Below are positions 35,521 through 48,100 of a stretch of 64,000 nt of DNA, in pieces (within the stretch, counting starts at the first letter, position 1; the number at the start of each line of letters is the position of its first letter). The stretch lies in NCBI GenBank assembly GCA_002224055.1, contig AZLU01000088.1, positions 62,001 through 126,000 of the forward strand. The letters run 5' to 3'. This DNA is from Pezizomycotina sp. ARF18. Its lineage: Eukaryota; Ascomycota. Made by a program: the position numbers and the translations under genes. Under the pieces are notes generated by a model. That model saw nothing but the letters and a program-made list of their open reading frames with translations, was not told the DNA's origin and did no database searches.

Positions 35521-36052
35521 AGTGACGGAGCCTGTACTTTGTTTATCGATAAACGTTTAAACTAGCACTTTGCTGTAGGAGCTAAAATATAATGTAAATA
35601 AGAATAAGCTTAATATTACAAATGGCGGTGGTGAGAATAGAATCAGCGAGATTCCAGTGCAACGCGTCGTAGCACCTAAAAGATTGGAATTTCAGCTAAA
35701 AAAGAGGGTAAGTCTGGAGTTCGCCTGTCATTTCGACGTGCTGTTAAGGAGGCTTTACTTTCTTGCCTACTTTTTTGCGAGGAAGGAAAACGGTGGAGAC
35801 TTGCAGAAATATGCAGGGTATACTGCCATCAGGCACTTAACCAATATAATTCCGGCTGTCACTCATTCAGCCTCGCGCAGTCACTTATTTCATTCTAATT
35901 GCTCCAAATTGAACCATGGGCATAGTGAGCACAACGTAATAGCGTAGAATTGCAACAAACGACATGTAAAATTCCGTTAAATAGCTCTAAATAACCTAAA
36001 ACTGTCTTGCTCCATTCTGCTCCATCCGTCTTCTGTGAGCACACGATCTAAA
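35521..36052. other. Intergenic between paralogues 1 and 2
   Basis: No gene supported. A plus frame at 35657-35947 lies in the gap with no motif. Confidence 0.35.
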
Positions 36053-37540
36053 TCATCTAGCGATACCACCGGTCGATGTATTCCTGATTTGAGGAATCTT
36101 TGGCGACCCAGGCGGCGTATCAGTATCTCTCATCTTTCCGATCATCCGAAATAGCTCCACTTCCTGCTGGTAGTCGTTGATACTCTGCTGTATCTCTCCA
36201 AGTCTCGCCCTTTGGTGTCTAATAATAGCATCAACTGCGCGCTGAAGGCACTCCAAGAACTGCTTGTGGTATGCGTTAGGCTCCTTGAGATACTCGTCGA
36301 TCCATATCTTCGAGGTCTCAGATATTCAACTGATAGATCAATACTATCCGGATCTGCTTTTTGGTGCGCTGCAGCTTATTCCCGATAAGCTCATAATCTG
36401 TACCAAGGTTATTCAATATTCGTTTTATTCCTCCCACACCTTGTCTCGGTCTGAGCTGCAGAATAGTAGTGTTTGTTCATGACGGAGTAGAGCCACAGCA
36501 TGGCTTGCTGGCGCAAAAAGCCGGAATGTTGTTGTTTTGGCTGTCCACGCCATTTTATGCAATCGGGGTTGAAACCGTAGATCAACGCGTGAAATATCGG
36601 CTCAACGCGATCCCCTTGTCCCAGCGTCCAATCTCCTTTCCTGGAAATATTTAACTTTGCCGTGAAATCGTTTCCGAGCATTCGGTGGTTCATAGTATGC
36701 GCAAAGGACGTGATCATGGAGTGCTGAGCGGATCCTACGTCACCAGAGGAAGACCTCCAAGTTGGGTATCCTAGGACAATCACTGTTAGGATCCCGGAGC
36801 TAAATGTTAGTGGGATTCATTGTCCGGCCATAGTGTTCAAAAATGGGAAAACGCCTACCTGTAGGTATTTTTGACTCTGAAAGATTAGGCTTATCCGATT
36901 GAAGGCTCTCAATAGATTACAAGAACCAGGTCGGTCTCGGTCGCGGATATCGATCTCAGCTAACGGCCTGAATGATTGGCCGCCACCGCAAGTGGTCGTG
37001 TACTGGGCGCTATGATCTAGATTCAAGGCTCGTGCCGGACCAGTTGTTTCCAGATCGCAAGGCATCGGAACACTGATGAAATTTCAAATACATTACCGGT
37101 ATATACCAACAGTTCGGAGGAGCCTTTTCCGTAGAAGGCTCACTAGACTGAGAAGTTATCTTGTCGAATCCGAGATGAAAATAGAACACGTGCGGATCGA
37201 GCTTGAACCAGGAGCCGAGAGCTTCGATCGCAGCAGGTGAAATATCCTCAACCACGATAAATCTTCCAAAGACGTTATTGTCAGGAAATTCCGCCTCGTA
37301 GTTTATTTCCTTAGGGCCGTAGCAGTCCACGCGTGTGCAAGTACCGTTGTCACCAGCCCCGATCTCCGCAATCAAATCGAGTTGGAATTTGGGGACGTAA
37401 AACTGCCGTTTATCTCAGGTTTTCGGTTGTTTCGATGTACTTCGAAAGGCACCTCAAGTGGGGGAAGTCGTCCTGCATGCGAAGAATACTTTGTAATACG
37501 TAAAGTCGTCGAGGAAATGGTGGTTGGGCTGCGCTTCCAT
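36053..37540 (-). CDS. Tandem-array paralogue 2, unrecognised fungal family
   Basis: Second member. The probable start is the ATG at 37538-37540 (MEAQPNHHFLDDFTYYKV). Blocks in order are QDDFPHLRCLSKYIETTE, FIVVEDISPAAIEALG then LDPHVFYFHLG, MIVLGYPTWRSSSGDVG, DRVEPIFHALIYGFN, AMLWLYSVMNKHYYSAAQT, and a C-terminal helix (RARLGEIQQSINDYQQEVEL) followed by a Pro-rich TPPGSPKIPQ end. The same five blocks in the same order as its neighbours show a tandem duplication, and the divergence is large enough to be old. No transmembrane helix. Frame slips are again single-base. The stop lies at 36053-36055; the last block seems shorter than in paralogue 1. Confidence 0.55.
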
Positions 37541-38069
37541 CTTCGTATATCATCTAGATTGCCGAAAATATAGGTCTCTGAATAAACTGACTCCCGTTTC
37601 AAGCAAGGGAGGGTTTATGTGAGGTACTAAGTAGCTGCGGAGTTGAGATAGAGTATTAATTGCGACGTCCTCACACGATGTCTTCAGTGTGGAGGAAATC
37701 TCAGTTACATAACTTGGGCCTTAAACCTGATTCCTGATTCGAGGCAGAGAGAGGTGTGGTAAATAAGACTCTTTAGAATACAAATACGTGTTTTTCTCTT
37801 CCTTGAAGGAAAGGGTGGTATAGGACAGAATTTATGTGTGTAGATGAACGAGGCTGACTGATATTTGAGTAGAGTTACCCGCTTTTAAATTAAGCGCCGA
37901 AAGAATCCCGTGGAAACTTCAATGCACCAATCCAACGGTCGATTCCATATTAGCAGTAACAAACCAATCTTGAGCAAACTACCTAGTTATATTGAATTTC
38001 TAAGAGCAGACAGATAACGAATTTCCAGCCAGAATAGCTGCCCCAGCCTATCCGTAAGAAGGCTTCGCG
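37541..38069. other. Intergenic between paralogues 2 and 3
   Basis: Spacer of about 530 bp with no supported gene. Confidence 0.35.
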
Positions 38070-39747
38070 CTACAGTCTCCCGGAAATAGCTCTTTCCGCC
38101 GTAACCTGAAGTCTCTCTTCGTTATAAAGAATTCTGTTTGTAAGAAAACCCTCTAAAGAAATGAGAATAGCACCATAACCATCGCTAGCTCCAACGGTTG
38201 GACTCTGTGGCGGAGTCATGGCTCGCCTGAGTTTCGCAACGGCAAGCTTAACTTCCACCTCGCGATGTAAATCCTCGATACTCTGTTGAACTTCTGCGAT
38301 TCTTGCCTTTTCCGATGCGAGAGTAATTTCGACTCTGCTGGAGTATTCGAAGAAATTATTGTCATTGGCGCCTATACAGTGTAGATCATCTTCCGATGCG
38401 GTATTGTATTTTCCTGACCAATTCTTGTTGTCTTCAAGGAAATGGGCCGTTTTTCTCACGACTTTCCTGAAGCTTTGTTGGATTATTAGACTTGCGTAAT
38501 CATCAGGCTTTTCGTGGCATTCTAGGATGTTTTGAATTTCTCGCCAGCACCTTCCTTCGTTCTGGCAAGCCACAAAGTAAGTTTTACTCATAAAAGAGTA
38601 GAGCCAGAGGAACGAACGCTTCCTCAGCTCTACAAAAGCCGTAGGCACCTGCACGAAGGCTTGGTTGTGCTGCCCAGCTCAGATGAGATGCTACCAGCAA
38701 TCCAATCCGTAAAAGATGCCATTAACAATAGGGTCGATACGGTCATGCTGCCCTCTAGCCAACACCTTCTTTGCCGACGTCCTGCTGGACTGCCAAGTGT
38801 CAGATTTGTGATGGCGTGGGTCGAAAAAAGATTTCCGAGAATCGGGGAATCTTAATCCAAAATGTTCAATACCCAATAGTTTATGTCGGCCCCAGGTTGG
38901 AAACGCAAGAATTATGACTAGAGTTGATGGTTATCAAATGCAAAATTGAAGTCCTGCGAAGATTGGGAAAAACTTACCGGTCGGTACATTTTTTTGGTTT
39001 GGGAGATTGTTGGCGAAAATCAGGGTGATGCGATTGAAAGTTCTCTGAAGCGGCCTTCCGTTGTGACTTTCCGCACTCGGCAGCTCGAAAATTGGCCGAA
39101 AGAACTTGGCGAGTAAGTCATATCCGTATTGAGGTCGTTGAGATAACCAGAAGCGAGCTCATTCTTGTCGCAGGGAATCGGGATGCTGATAAAGTTATCA
39201 AGCATTCGATCTTGCATGCATGATGGAAGTGGAATATTCTTGGTATCGTGGTCGGGAGCCGAGCTACCATGCTCACTAATCTCATGTCTAGCCTCATTGA
39301 CGCCCAGGTGAAAGTAAAACACGTTGGGATCCATGTCAAACTCAGTGCCCAGAAGTTCTATAGCTCCAGGAGACAGATCTTCAACTATGAGAACGCGGAC
39401 CTTAGTTCCATCTTCGCTGCTCCGGGTGGCGGGAGTTGACCCTATATCTTTGAACTTTTCGGTATCGGGCGTCATAACAATCTATGCGGTGATAGTGAAC
39501 CCCACGCTTGTATACGTATGATGTGTCATCGTGGGTGAGACTCCGAAGTTGCCGAATCTCCGCGACCAGAATAGAATTAGAATAGGAGATCCGACCTTTC
39601 CATCTAGTCTAAGCTTCTCGGCCGTTTCCATGTATGAGGAAAGCGATCGCAGATGCGGGGATTCATCCTGCAAACTCTTGACGCGCTCGTAATATTTCGA
39701 ATTCTGGAGAAATTCGGATCTTTGGGGACTTCTCCGAACTCGTCCAT
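38070..39747 (-). CDS. Tandem-array paralogue 3, unrecognised fungal family
   Basis: Third member and the best preserved. It starts at an ATG at 39745-39747 (MDEFGEVPKDPNF), then YYERVKSLQDESPHLRSLSS, KLRLDGK, VLIVEDLSPGAIELLG and MDPNVFYFHLGVNEARH. An intron at 38918-38977 (GTAAGT donor, CTCTAG acceptor) leads into VIILAFPTWGRHK, then HDRIDPIVNGIFYGLDCW, FLWLYSFMSKTYFVACQ, CWREIQNILECHEKPDDYAS and the helix ARIAEVQQSIEDLHREVEV, followed by a variable TPPQSP segment and a stop at 38070-38072. About 500 residues. There is no signal peptide or membrane helix. The intron at the junction before the PTW block gives independent support that this is a real spliced gene. Confidence 0.6.
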
Positions 39748-40283
39748 GATGTGCGAGTTTTCCCTTTTAGCGAGAAAAGAGGGGAATGGTATCTTTGCAG
39801 TTAGGTACCGGTGTGCTTTAGAACCAAAATTTGCGGGTTGTGTATCTGTTCCGGTAGACGGCGATCGTTGATTTTTGAGCTGTTAGATAAACAGATCGAA
39901 AGCGCGGCTGACGATATGAATGCGTTTATTTAGCTTTTGCGTCAGGTAACATGAAGAACATACTGGCACTAGATCTAGAACGTAACAGTAGCTGATGCTT
40001 AAAAAACAGATTTTCTTTTACTTGCGTCGGGGTCCTGCAGTTTGCCTTGTGCATTTCCTTGGCCAAACATTACAATTCAACTTATGTATAAATGGAATTC
40101 ATCTCATAGAAGCTAAGAGAAAAAATCGTTCGAGACTTATAGCAGTAAATCATCCATAGATTCAAGTGAATCAAGAGTAAATGAAGCATATCCGCAATTC
40201 TGGTATCTTCTTTCTATAAGTCTAGATATCTATACATTCTTACTCCCAAAACACATAACATTTACCCTTCCATCATATTCTTC
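39748..40283. other. Intergenic
   Basis: Upstream side of paralogue 3 and 3' flank of the thioesterase gene. Nothing recognised. Confidence 0.35.
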
Positions 40284-40923
40284 CTATAACTTCGCCCTCC
40301 TGTGAATAAACAACGCCTCCCCTCCGAAAGCACATTCCCATCCTCGTCCTTGATCGACCCATAAATAGACAGCTTCCTCCCTCGATCTTCGTTAAAATTC
40401 GCCGACAGCAAAACAGTACTCGGCGTCCGCACCGGCTGGACGTACTTCGTATTAAGCTGCGCCGTCATCGTAATCGGCCGTTCCATAATCTCCCCCTTCG
40501 CCTGCGCCCGATTCATCGTCAACGACGTGTTCGCCGAGTGCAGCGTACCCATAATCTCATCCAGCAGCGTCGCCACGATGCCGCGTGTAAAACCCCCGGC
40601 CAGCCGTCCATTCCCGGTCCCAGCGTGACGAGCGAGTGTATCTCCTGTATCGTATCCTCCCGCGCCGGAGTCTTGTAAAAAGTGATATATGCCGATATAG
40701 TTTTATCTGTCGACAGCGTCTTGCCCATGAGCGCTTCCTTGCCGAGGTAGCGGGAGACGGAAGGTTCGATGGTGTACCGCGTGTCGTTGAGCAGAGCCGC
40801 GCACCAGGGTATCTGCACGAACTTCTCCAGCTCCTCCTTCGTGTCCTCGTAGTCCATCCCGCACCGCTGCTTGAGGTTCATTAGGTCGGCGGCGGATTTG
40901 ACGCGTCCTGCTGGGCAAGCCAT
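40284..40923 (-). CDS. Hotdog-fold thioesterase (4HBT-type), frame interrupted
   Basis: Acyl-CoA thioesterase superfamily, hydrolysing a thioester. The start is the ATG at 40921-40923 (MACPAGRVKSAADLMNLKQR). Then come WCAALLNDTRYTIEPSVSRY, SLVTLGPGMDGWPGVLHGG (the H-G-G hotdog signature, recovered across one missing G), IVATLLDEIMGTLHS with the usual D-E pair on the long helix, MERPITMTAQLNTKYVQPV, and DEDGNVLSEGR, then ALFI before a TAG at 40284-40286. About 213 residues, normal for the family. Two single-base gaps, both in G runs (near 40576 and 40315), break the frame. Small proteins of this family in fungi are often in secondary-metabolite or general acyl-CoA metabolism; the role here is not indicated. 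Confidence 0.8.
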
Positions 40924-42472
40924 TTTGTAATCGTGAATAGGAGATTTTTTATTTTTTTAAAAAAAAAAAAAAAAAAATCAATGAACGACCGGCGATATTT
41001 TGCTTCCCTTCCCTGGTATTTAAAGGATTGCGTACCCATCATAGTGCGACCGCCGACTGCGACTTCCTGCAGATTCTATAAAGCCGAGGTTAAAAAAGGC
41101 CGGGCTTGGCAGACGATAGCGAATATACTAGGCTAAAAATAATAGCCAACGCGGACGGACGCAACAAGGTTAACCAAGCAGTAAAGTGTAGCCCAACGTA
41201 TCGTATATCGTATCAAGGAGGATGTCTCTCGGTCTGGGTACCACTTGCAGAAAAACTACCAGTAGATCACGAGTCGTTTCTTAAGCTTCTATCATCCGAC
41301 GCAATAACATTCACAATGAGTATTAGACTAATCGGCAGCTAAATAGACAAATTTGGTGTACGTGGGTTCGATTCTTTGTCCTTAAGTAGCGATAGATCGA
41401 GTAGGGCTTCGCTTGAGACTGGGTAGCCCCACTACCCCAGAGGACAACCTTGTCTATACTTGACAAATTTTGCAAGTAATAAAAATTACGCATAATATCA
41501 AAAAAACAAAGGATTTACTACTTGCAAAAACGTTACTATTCGAATCCAATAATCAAAGATCGCAAGATCCCTGCATTACTAGGATATATAAATCTCTCGA
41601 TTGTGGACGCGTCCACACGAAAAATCTCTGTGTAATCTTAGTCAATAATTTAACCCACTAAAGTATGCAGCTACAGAGAAGGAACCGCATATTTATCCGG
41701 ACGATAGAGATTTTCAGATTCTCGCCCAATTACGTTAGACCTCGTGCTCTGGTGCATCCACCGTGCTTCGACCTATAAATCGCGCCACGACAGTTTGGTA
41801 TTCATGCACACCATAGGGATTTGATTATGCACCTTTGAATCATCCTTTTTATCGTACGATTTCTGAGGTCCTCTAGCAACTTTCTTGAGAGGCTAGAAAT
41901 TCTCGTGTTCGTTTCGATCGTTGATAGAATCTTAGGTATATGAGACTCCGACTACTAATGGTTACAAGAATGCTACGAGACAATGTCGGTAGATATAGAC
42001 TAGGATTCATTGCTACTAGAGTACTGCAGTAAATGTGGCCAATATTTATAGACGGCACTCGTGATTGAGTATGTACTCTCTATGGGAAACAGAGAATCAT
42101 CTAAAATCTTTCTTTGCTTGATGTCTTAGAATTGTAAGAGCATCTTGTTCGGCTAGAAATGGGTTAATACTGTGCAAACTACTACTTCATAAATGATATA
42201 CCAGGGCATGGAAAGTATCGCCTCTTAAACCGAACGGGCCGAAGCTATGCATGTAGCTATAGACAATTGGACGGCTTTGAGCCGAATAAATAGATTATTA
42301 GCAGTATCCATCATAATTATTCCTTAATTTTTACCCCGTTGAAAAGCTGGCATCCATTTAACCACCAATGATACTTTTCTTTAGAGTGTGCAAGAGAATT
42401 CTGCCGTCATGTATACCAGAGCAAACATTTTGTCATTATAAAAACCATATTTATCCATCCAACCGTCCACCT
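40924..42472. other. Gene-poor region
   Basis: A poly-A run (40960-40976) sits just upstream of the thioesterase start. The rest has no supported gene. A T-arm-like GGTTCGATTC at about 41363-41372 is not part of a foldable tRNA. Confidence 0.4.
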
Positions 42473-43584
42473 TCAATCTTCAAACGAAACCACAAACTTC
42501 CCGCACATGCTCGGTTTCTCAAACTCCTTCAGCATCTCGTTTATATCATCCAGCTTCCAAATCTTCGTTATACTCGTCTTGACCCCCTTCTTCGACGCGA
42601 CGTCCATCATCTCCTTTGCCCCCTTCACGTCGATCAGCAGCGACGATTTGATCGTAATATCCTTGAACACGAGCTTATTCGGGTTAACCTCCCAGCTCCC
42701 CTGCGGCAGCGAAACTACGACGATTACGCCGTGCATCGCTACAATATCCATACCGAACTTCAACGCACCCCGCGCGTCGCGCATACGACTACGCCGTCGA
42801 CGCCAGAGTAACCCTTCATCGTCTTCCCCAGCTTCTCTTCGATACTCTTCAGCGCATCCTCCGGCGTCGTCTTCGCCGAATTAACAACGACATCCGCGGG
42901 AAGCGGAAAGTCGCTAGCCGTAACCATATCCAGCGCCGCATCCTTCACGTCGACTCCGACGACTTGATAACCCAGCGCCTTCGCGAATTGTATACCCAAG
43001 TGTCCCAACGCTCCCAGACCCACGATGGCGATTTTCGAGCCCGGTTCGAGATTACAGCTTTGATAGCTTGGTACACCGTCGGACCGGCACACATTAACGG
43101 GGCAGCTTGTACGAAAGAGATACCGTCGGGAATGGGAACGGCGAACTCGCTGTCTAATTTCGCGTACTTCGCGAACGCGCCGTCGATGTGAAGCCGAAGT
43201 AACCGCCGAGCTTCTCGCAGTATTGCGGCGTGCCGCTCTTGCAGTCGGAGCACGAGTGGCAGGCGTACTGGAAGGATATCGCGCCGACGCCTACGTGTTA
43301 TTGTTCTCCTTTTTAGTAAATTTTGTTGAGTGGAGGAGGTTTGGAGGTTGTAAAAAACTCACGTCACCGATTTTAAAGCTTGAACTTCGGGAGACTTTCG
43401 TGGAGCCGGTGATGGGAGCTCATGATCTCGTCGAGCCCCTGAGACGGTCATGTCGTGTGGCAGAATCCAGCTGCACCGATTTTGATGAGGAGGTCCTTGG
43501 GGCCGAGCGTGGGCTTGGGACGTCGTGGATGGTGTAGTGCATTTGGCCCTTCGTGAGGACCTGAGCTGCCTTCATGGTCGCCAT
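42473..43584 (-). CDS. Zinc-dependent alcohol dehydrogenase, two exons, frame interrupted
   Basis: Medium-chain NAD(P)-dependent alcohol dehydrogenase oxidising primary alcohols. The ATG at 43582-43584 gives MATMKAAQVLTKGQMHYTIH. The frame then slips to LGPKDLLIKIGAAGFCHTDM, containing the catalytic-zinc Cys. Exon 1 ends FKIGDV before an intron at 43291-43362 (GTGAGT donor, ACGTAG acceptor). Exon 2 gives GAISFQYACHSC, then DCKSGTPQYCEKLGGY (structural-zinc cysteines), the Rossmann IVGLGALGHLGIQFAKALGY, VDGVVVCATRDARGALKFG and KFVVSFED, with a TGA at 42473-42475. Between CHTDM and FKIGDV the family normally has about 45 residues, including a His-Glu zinc ligand region; only about 30 are present here and no clean G-[SH]-E motif is seen. 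Several one-base slips. Otherwise full-length (about 345 residues). Confidence 0.8.
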
Positions 43585-45299
43585 TGGGAGCTGATATTTT
43601 GTATTAGATGGAATTGAGGATTGATATAATAGAGTAAGAGTAAAGAGATATGGAATGGAAGATAGTTGAAAGAAGGAATTGACTAGAAAGAAGGAAAGTT
43701 GTGGGGGGGGGGTGTGAAGATATTTATAGGCGCTACTTGGCCAATTAAACAATTCTGTGGGGGCGGGGTGGGGTTGGTGTCAAAATAGCGGGAGCAAAAC
43801 CTACGTTTTACGATGTCGTATCACCGGAATTACGACGATTCGAGCTACCTGCAGATAGCGCTTTTAGTAGCGGGGTTTATCGATAAAACGAAATCGTCAT
43901 GGTATAAAAAAGATTAAAAGAATCAACATAATAATAATAATAGTATAGAAAAGAATCCGCCGCCACAACGACACCTACGCCTGGGCCTTTTTCCAGAGCG
44001 TTAATATTTCTCCTTGTAACCAACAAAAGCGGAATATCCAGGAATTGCCCGTCGATGATGATGGAGAGTGGATAAGTAAGTACTTATATAAACGAAGGGG
44101 AGCAAGCGGCGGTGCGACGAATTCGACTTGTGTAAAGCGGGAGAAGACATCCCTATAAGCTTGGTATATACCGAAGTGCTGCTCCTACAAGGAACTAGTC
44201 GCAAATATTTTAAGGAGAAGAGATCTAGAGTATTTTCTATGGAATTTTGTATGAACCTAACCATATCGCTGACCTTTTTGCCCTCTCTTTTGTCTTCAAG
44301 CTTCCCCTCTCCTTTTTTTTTCACAAGATTTAATTTCCTCGTTGAGAACTTAAGTAATCTTGAATGCTTATGCGAATCGTGGTAGAACCAGAACTCAAGT
44401 TCTATTTGCTGTAAGTACGTGATATCAGCGTCAAATGAAATGAGCTTTGCATTCCCCGCACGCGGCATTTAACTTAGACACATACGCGTCAACTGTGCCA
44501 TCAAGTTTTGAGAAGGCCAATGTCAGTGAGTGTCCTGGAGCAGGAAGTAATTGCAAAAGCTCTATGTCACGTGACCGGGCCTGCCCGAGCTCGATACGAG
44601 GGTGTGCATAATAAAGATCGGAACTTTATCGTCCGCGCGGCCGGGAGATTTGGGTCGCCACCTGGCCATGCGGCTTAGATGAGGTAACTAAGGCGACATG
44701 AAAAGAACCCCACATTTCGTTGGACACGAAAGCATGTCTGCTACCTCGTATAGCTTCTTCATATATGGTCTTCTGCTATTGGCAACAGGCGGATTTTTCG
44801 CAGGATTGAAGCAGCCACTGCTTTTAGAACTACTATTAATCAGGGACGCGAGGTTCTAAGTGAATCGCCGTGCTGCTGTCCGCCTTGGCGTTCTCTAGAC
44901 CTTTGGAGGCACTTGCTACACAGCAATTAGACTTCCTGTATCACAGTTATAATTATAAGAAAAAAAAAAAAAAAAAAAAAAAGTCAAACCTTAAAAAAAC
45001 AAAGCACTGTAAAGTAACAACCCTCATCAGAAAATTGCAGCTTGAGGCGGGTACAAGAATTTATTTACTCAATTTCTAAATGAACGTTTCTTATCCATTG
45101 GAAGTCGTTTTCATTCCCTTCTCACACCGAAAAGATTTCATCGCTCAATTTCTCTCAAATTTCGCGACTCTCTTTTGCATCGCGTTTCTCAACTTACACC
45201 GCTCGTTAAGATACGCCAGGAGATTCGCAACATCTCAAATTCACGACTAACAGCCTACTTCCACACGCCGCTCTTAATCGACCTTCTACAACAACTCCA
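43585..45299. other. Intergenic
   Basis: Promoter side of the alcohol dehydrogenase (GC- and G-rich patches at 43700-43780), then gene-poor sequence with a poly-A run at 44960-44981. Nothing supported as coding. Confidence 0.4.
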
Positions 45300-48100
45300 A
45301 GTTCAGTTCTAATCATGTCTTCGCCGTCCGACGCGAACCGAGAGAATCCCGCGCGTCCGCCCGTGGAGATAACCTGAGGAGAAGCTTTCGAGCTGTGCGG
45401 TAATTGATCCGACACGCTCGACAGCGATGCTATCGAAGGAAGACGTTCAGGGGAGGAACAAGAATTTGAACAAGAGGGAGCTCCGGAGGAGCCTAGGGTG
45501 GCGTCAGGGATGGCGCCGTTGTTGGAAACTACGGCCGATAGCCTGGAAAGCTTAGAGACATGCAGGACGGGGGGAGCAAATACAGTTCCGGCAGGCGAGC
45601 AGCGGGAGTACAGATGGGTGAAGCCCTCGCATCCAACATGCGAAAAGACCACTCCTCCTCTCGGCAGCTTGACGGAATTAACTTAAGGGCGTCTTCGGAT
45701 AACGAAAGAATACGTGACGTCGAGTACAAGTTCATAACCAGGCCTCAAAACTCCGCCACCTCTTCGCAGCTCATTGTCTTCGATAAGGCTCCACTTGATC
45801 TGCGTACGATCATTTATACCAAACCGCGCGCGCGGTATTCCGAGCGACCGGCTTCTCGCCTCCGTCGTATACGCGTCGAAGCGGTTCGCCGTTCCTCCAG
45901 TAAAATAGAACTTTCCCAGGCAATCCCAGAGAACTGGCGCCTACAAATTCGATTATTTTTGAAGTCCGTAACATACCGATGGGCCAATGCCCTCGGGGAA
46001 GCAAGAAAATTTTCCAGGAAAGTGGTGCGACCCACTATAAACTACGAGATATCATTACATCGGCTCAGGAGGTCTTTAACATGTATCGTCAAGTTCGGGG
46101 CGTTAGCACCCATACTGACGTCAAAGAATTAACATTTTTGGACCTTTAACTACGATTTTGTTCGTTATCCTGAAGCTTCGAAGTCCAATTAAATCTTCGT
46201 ACGTCAAAAGAGCAGATGAGCAGAATACGGGATGTGTGCTCAGGAATTGCTGCCGAAGTACAAGCAGCATCAATGAAGTTATCTATCGCCGCTACTATCA
46301 TCGAGGAGGAGGAGCACGACGCCGCAGCGCCGAGATACGCCCCGCCGAAAGCATACACCGTCGACGATCCTTCTGAAGCTGACTTATTCGCAAGCGAAAT
46401 TTGGAGTGAGTTCCCTTGGAGTACAAGTCAGTTTATCTCCAGAAGCGGACAGGATTGTACAGGAGAAGGACTTGAAAGCAGCAGCCCGAATCTAAAGGAG
46501 GGGGGTGGAGACTCCGGTGTTTCACCTTTGAAGCCGACGGGAGTTAGAGGCCCCGAGTTAGCCGATGCCGAAGAGTTTGCTTCTTGTGGGATAAGTACCA
46601 GTGCCGCGGTAACATTTGCGACCAGTACGCCTTGACGGAGGCTTTCGCTCTCGCACAAGCTTTCTCTCATTCCAGATCGAGATGGCTGAGAGAGCGAATT
46701 GCGGGTTTTACGGTACTATTTTCCTTCTAGCCCTTGCAAGATATTTTCTTAAGTATGGCTAAAATAACTGACCTGTTGTACACTGTGGCGAAAAGAGAAT
46801 CCGAGAGTATCAAGATGCCGCCAGAAGATTTGGCATGGACAATTCTTTTTGCGAAGCTATCGGAGATGCTGAATTCTTCCAGCTCGTGTCGTCCAGGAGC
46901 ATCTGGACCTGGATACGCCTTGCACCACAGCTGCAATTGCGTATCTGTATAGGCAAGTGAATCCCTTTGAAATAAAAACGGCGATTACAGCTCGTGTAAG
47001 GCACTAATGCAACTTGCCAAACCTTCGATACAGAGACGACGGCCAAGGCCCAGGGGGGAATTCCGAGGACTTGTCGACCTAGATATGTCGCAGCCGGGAG
47101 CAGTCTAAAAATCGAACCATCAAGCACTAACACCTCGACTACGGATTCCAACACGAAGGAGAGTTCAGAAAACCATGGTACCGACATCGGAGATTCCGAA
47201 TCCGTGAAGGTGGCTGCTGCCGTGGCTGATCGCCTGAAAAACCCGGATAATTATATATCATTATATCGGGTAATTCACCCACCTACTCGAGGCTTCCTTC
47301 GCCAGATATTCAGCCACCAGCGCGCCGACCGTGGGAACTAAACACACCGGGAGCGTGCGATTTCACGAAGCGATACGGAATTATTTCGCCGCCTGTCGAT
47401 GCCTTGCAGAGTGTTACGCAAGACTGTGTAGGCGCATCGCCCAAGATAACGAATATTTGCATGCATCTGTCTTGTTTTGGGTTCAGAAGCAGGATCTGGA
47501 CAGTGTCATCAACCGGTTTGAAGTTTCGGAAACGGAGAACTGGCAAAAAGTATATTTCTACATCTCGGAGAGCTTGCTTCCCCTAGCAAAAGAACTTTGG
47601 CAACTCTGCCATCCGTCATATCGGGCTATGACTAAATTTTTTTTTTTTTTTTGGATAGTTCGTTTTGTTAAACCGTCGGGGAGAACGAGTGCGATGGTCG
47701 GATGAGCTACGGCCCTACGCGCAAGCCAAGGTACTGCAGGGATTGATATGTGGAGGAAACAGTCAGATGTATTGAGATTTGATCTCGCGAAATTTTTTTT
47801 TTTTTTTTTTTTTGTTCTCAATTGTGACGTGACGCTGACCGTTCTATCTCCCTGACAGTATTTTGACATGGAGAGCCATAGCCAAGTGCGTCGATACAGA
47901 TCGCAAACCGCCAGAACTTGGATCAAATATGTTTTAGGCATGAGTCGGCCTTTGAAATTCTTAACGATGTCGAACAACTATCGAAGGAATCTGAATAAAA
48001 ACAAGATACAGAAGAAAAAGGTAAGGAGGCTGTTGCTAAACACCAAGGGATATATGAGGAGTCTACCGATCTATACAGGAATCGGCAAGCATGTATGATT
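45300..48100 (+). other. Coding-like but unresolved region, possible degraded gene
   Basis: Protein-like stretches occur on the plus strand in changing frames: IITSAQEVFNMYRQVRGVST, SRIRDVCSGIAAEVQAASMK then an acidic EEEEHD, ADLFASEIWSEFP, AKITDLLYTVAKRESESIKM, SSLKIEPSSTNTSTTDSNTK, AIRNYFAACRCLAECYARLC and SVINRFEVSETENWQKVYFY. Helical, Cys-containing composition suggests one or two soluble proteins, but I find no diagnostic motif and cannot place exons. Two poly-T runs (47636-47652, 47794-47813) interrupt the 3' part. Treat as a possible decayed or badly sequenced gene rather than a firm call. Confidence 0.25.

Noticed and set aside
33986-39747. Calling the three paralogues CorA magnesium transporters
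   Set aside because: Only the N-terminal VED...HL block is reminiscent; the two C-terminal membrane helices and GMN signature are missing from all three.
41340-41400. Possible tRNA (GGTTCGATTC, T-arm-like)
   Set aside because: The flanking bases do not form a five-pair T-stem or an acceptor stem, and no anticodon arm lies upstream at the right distance.
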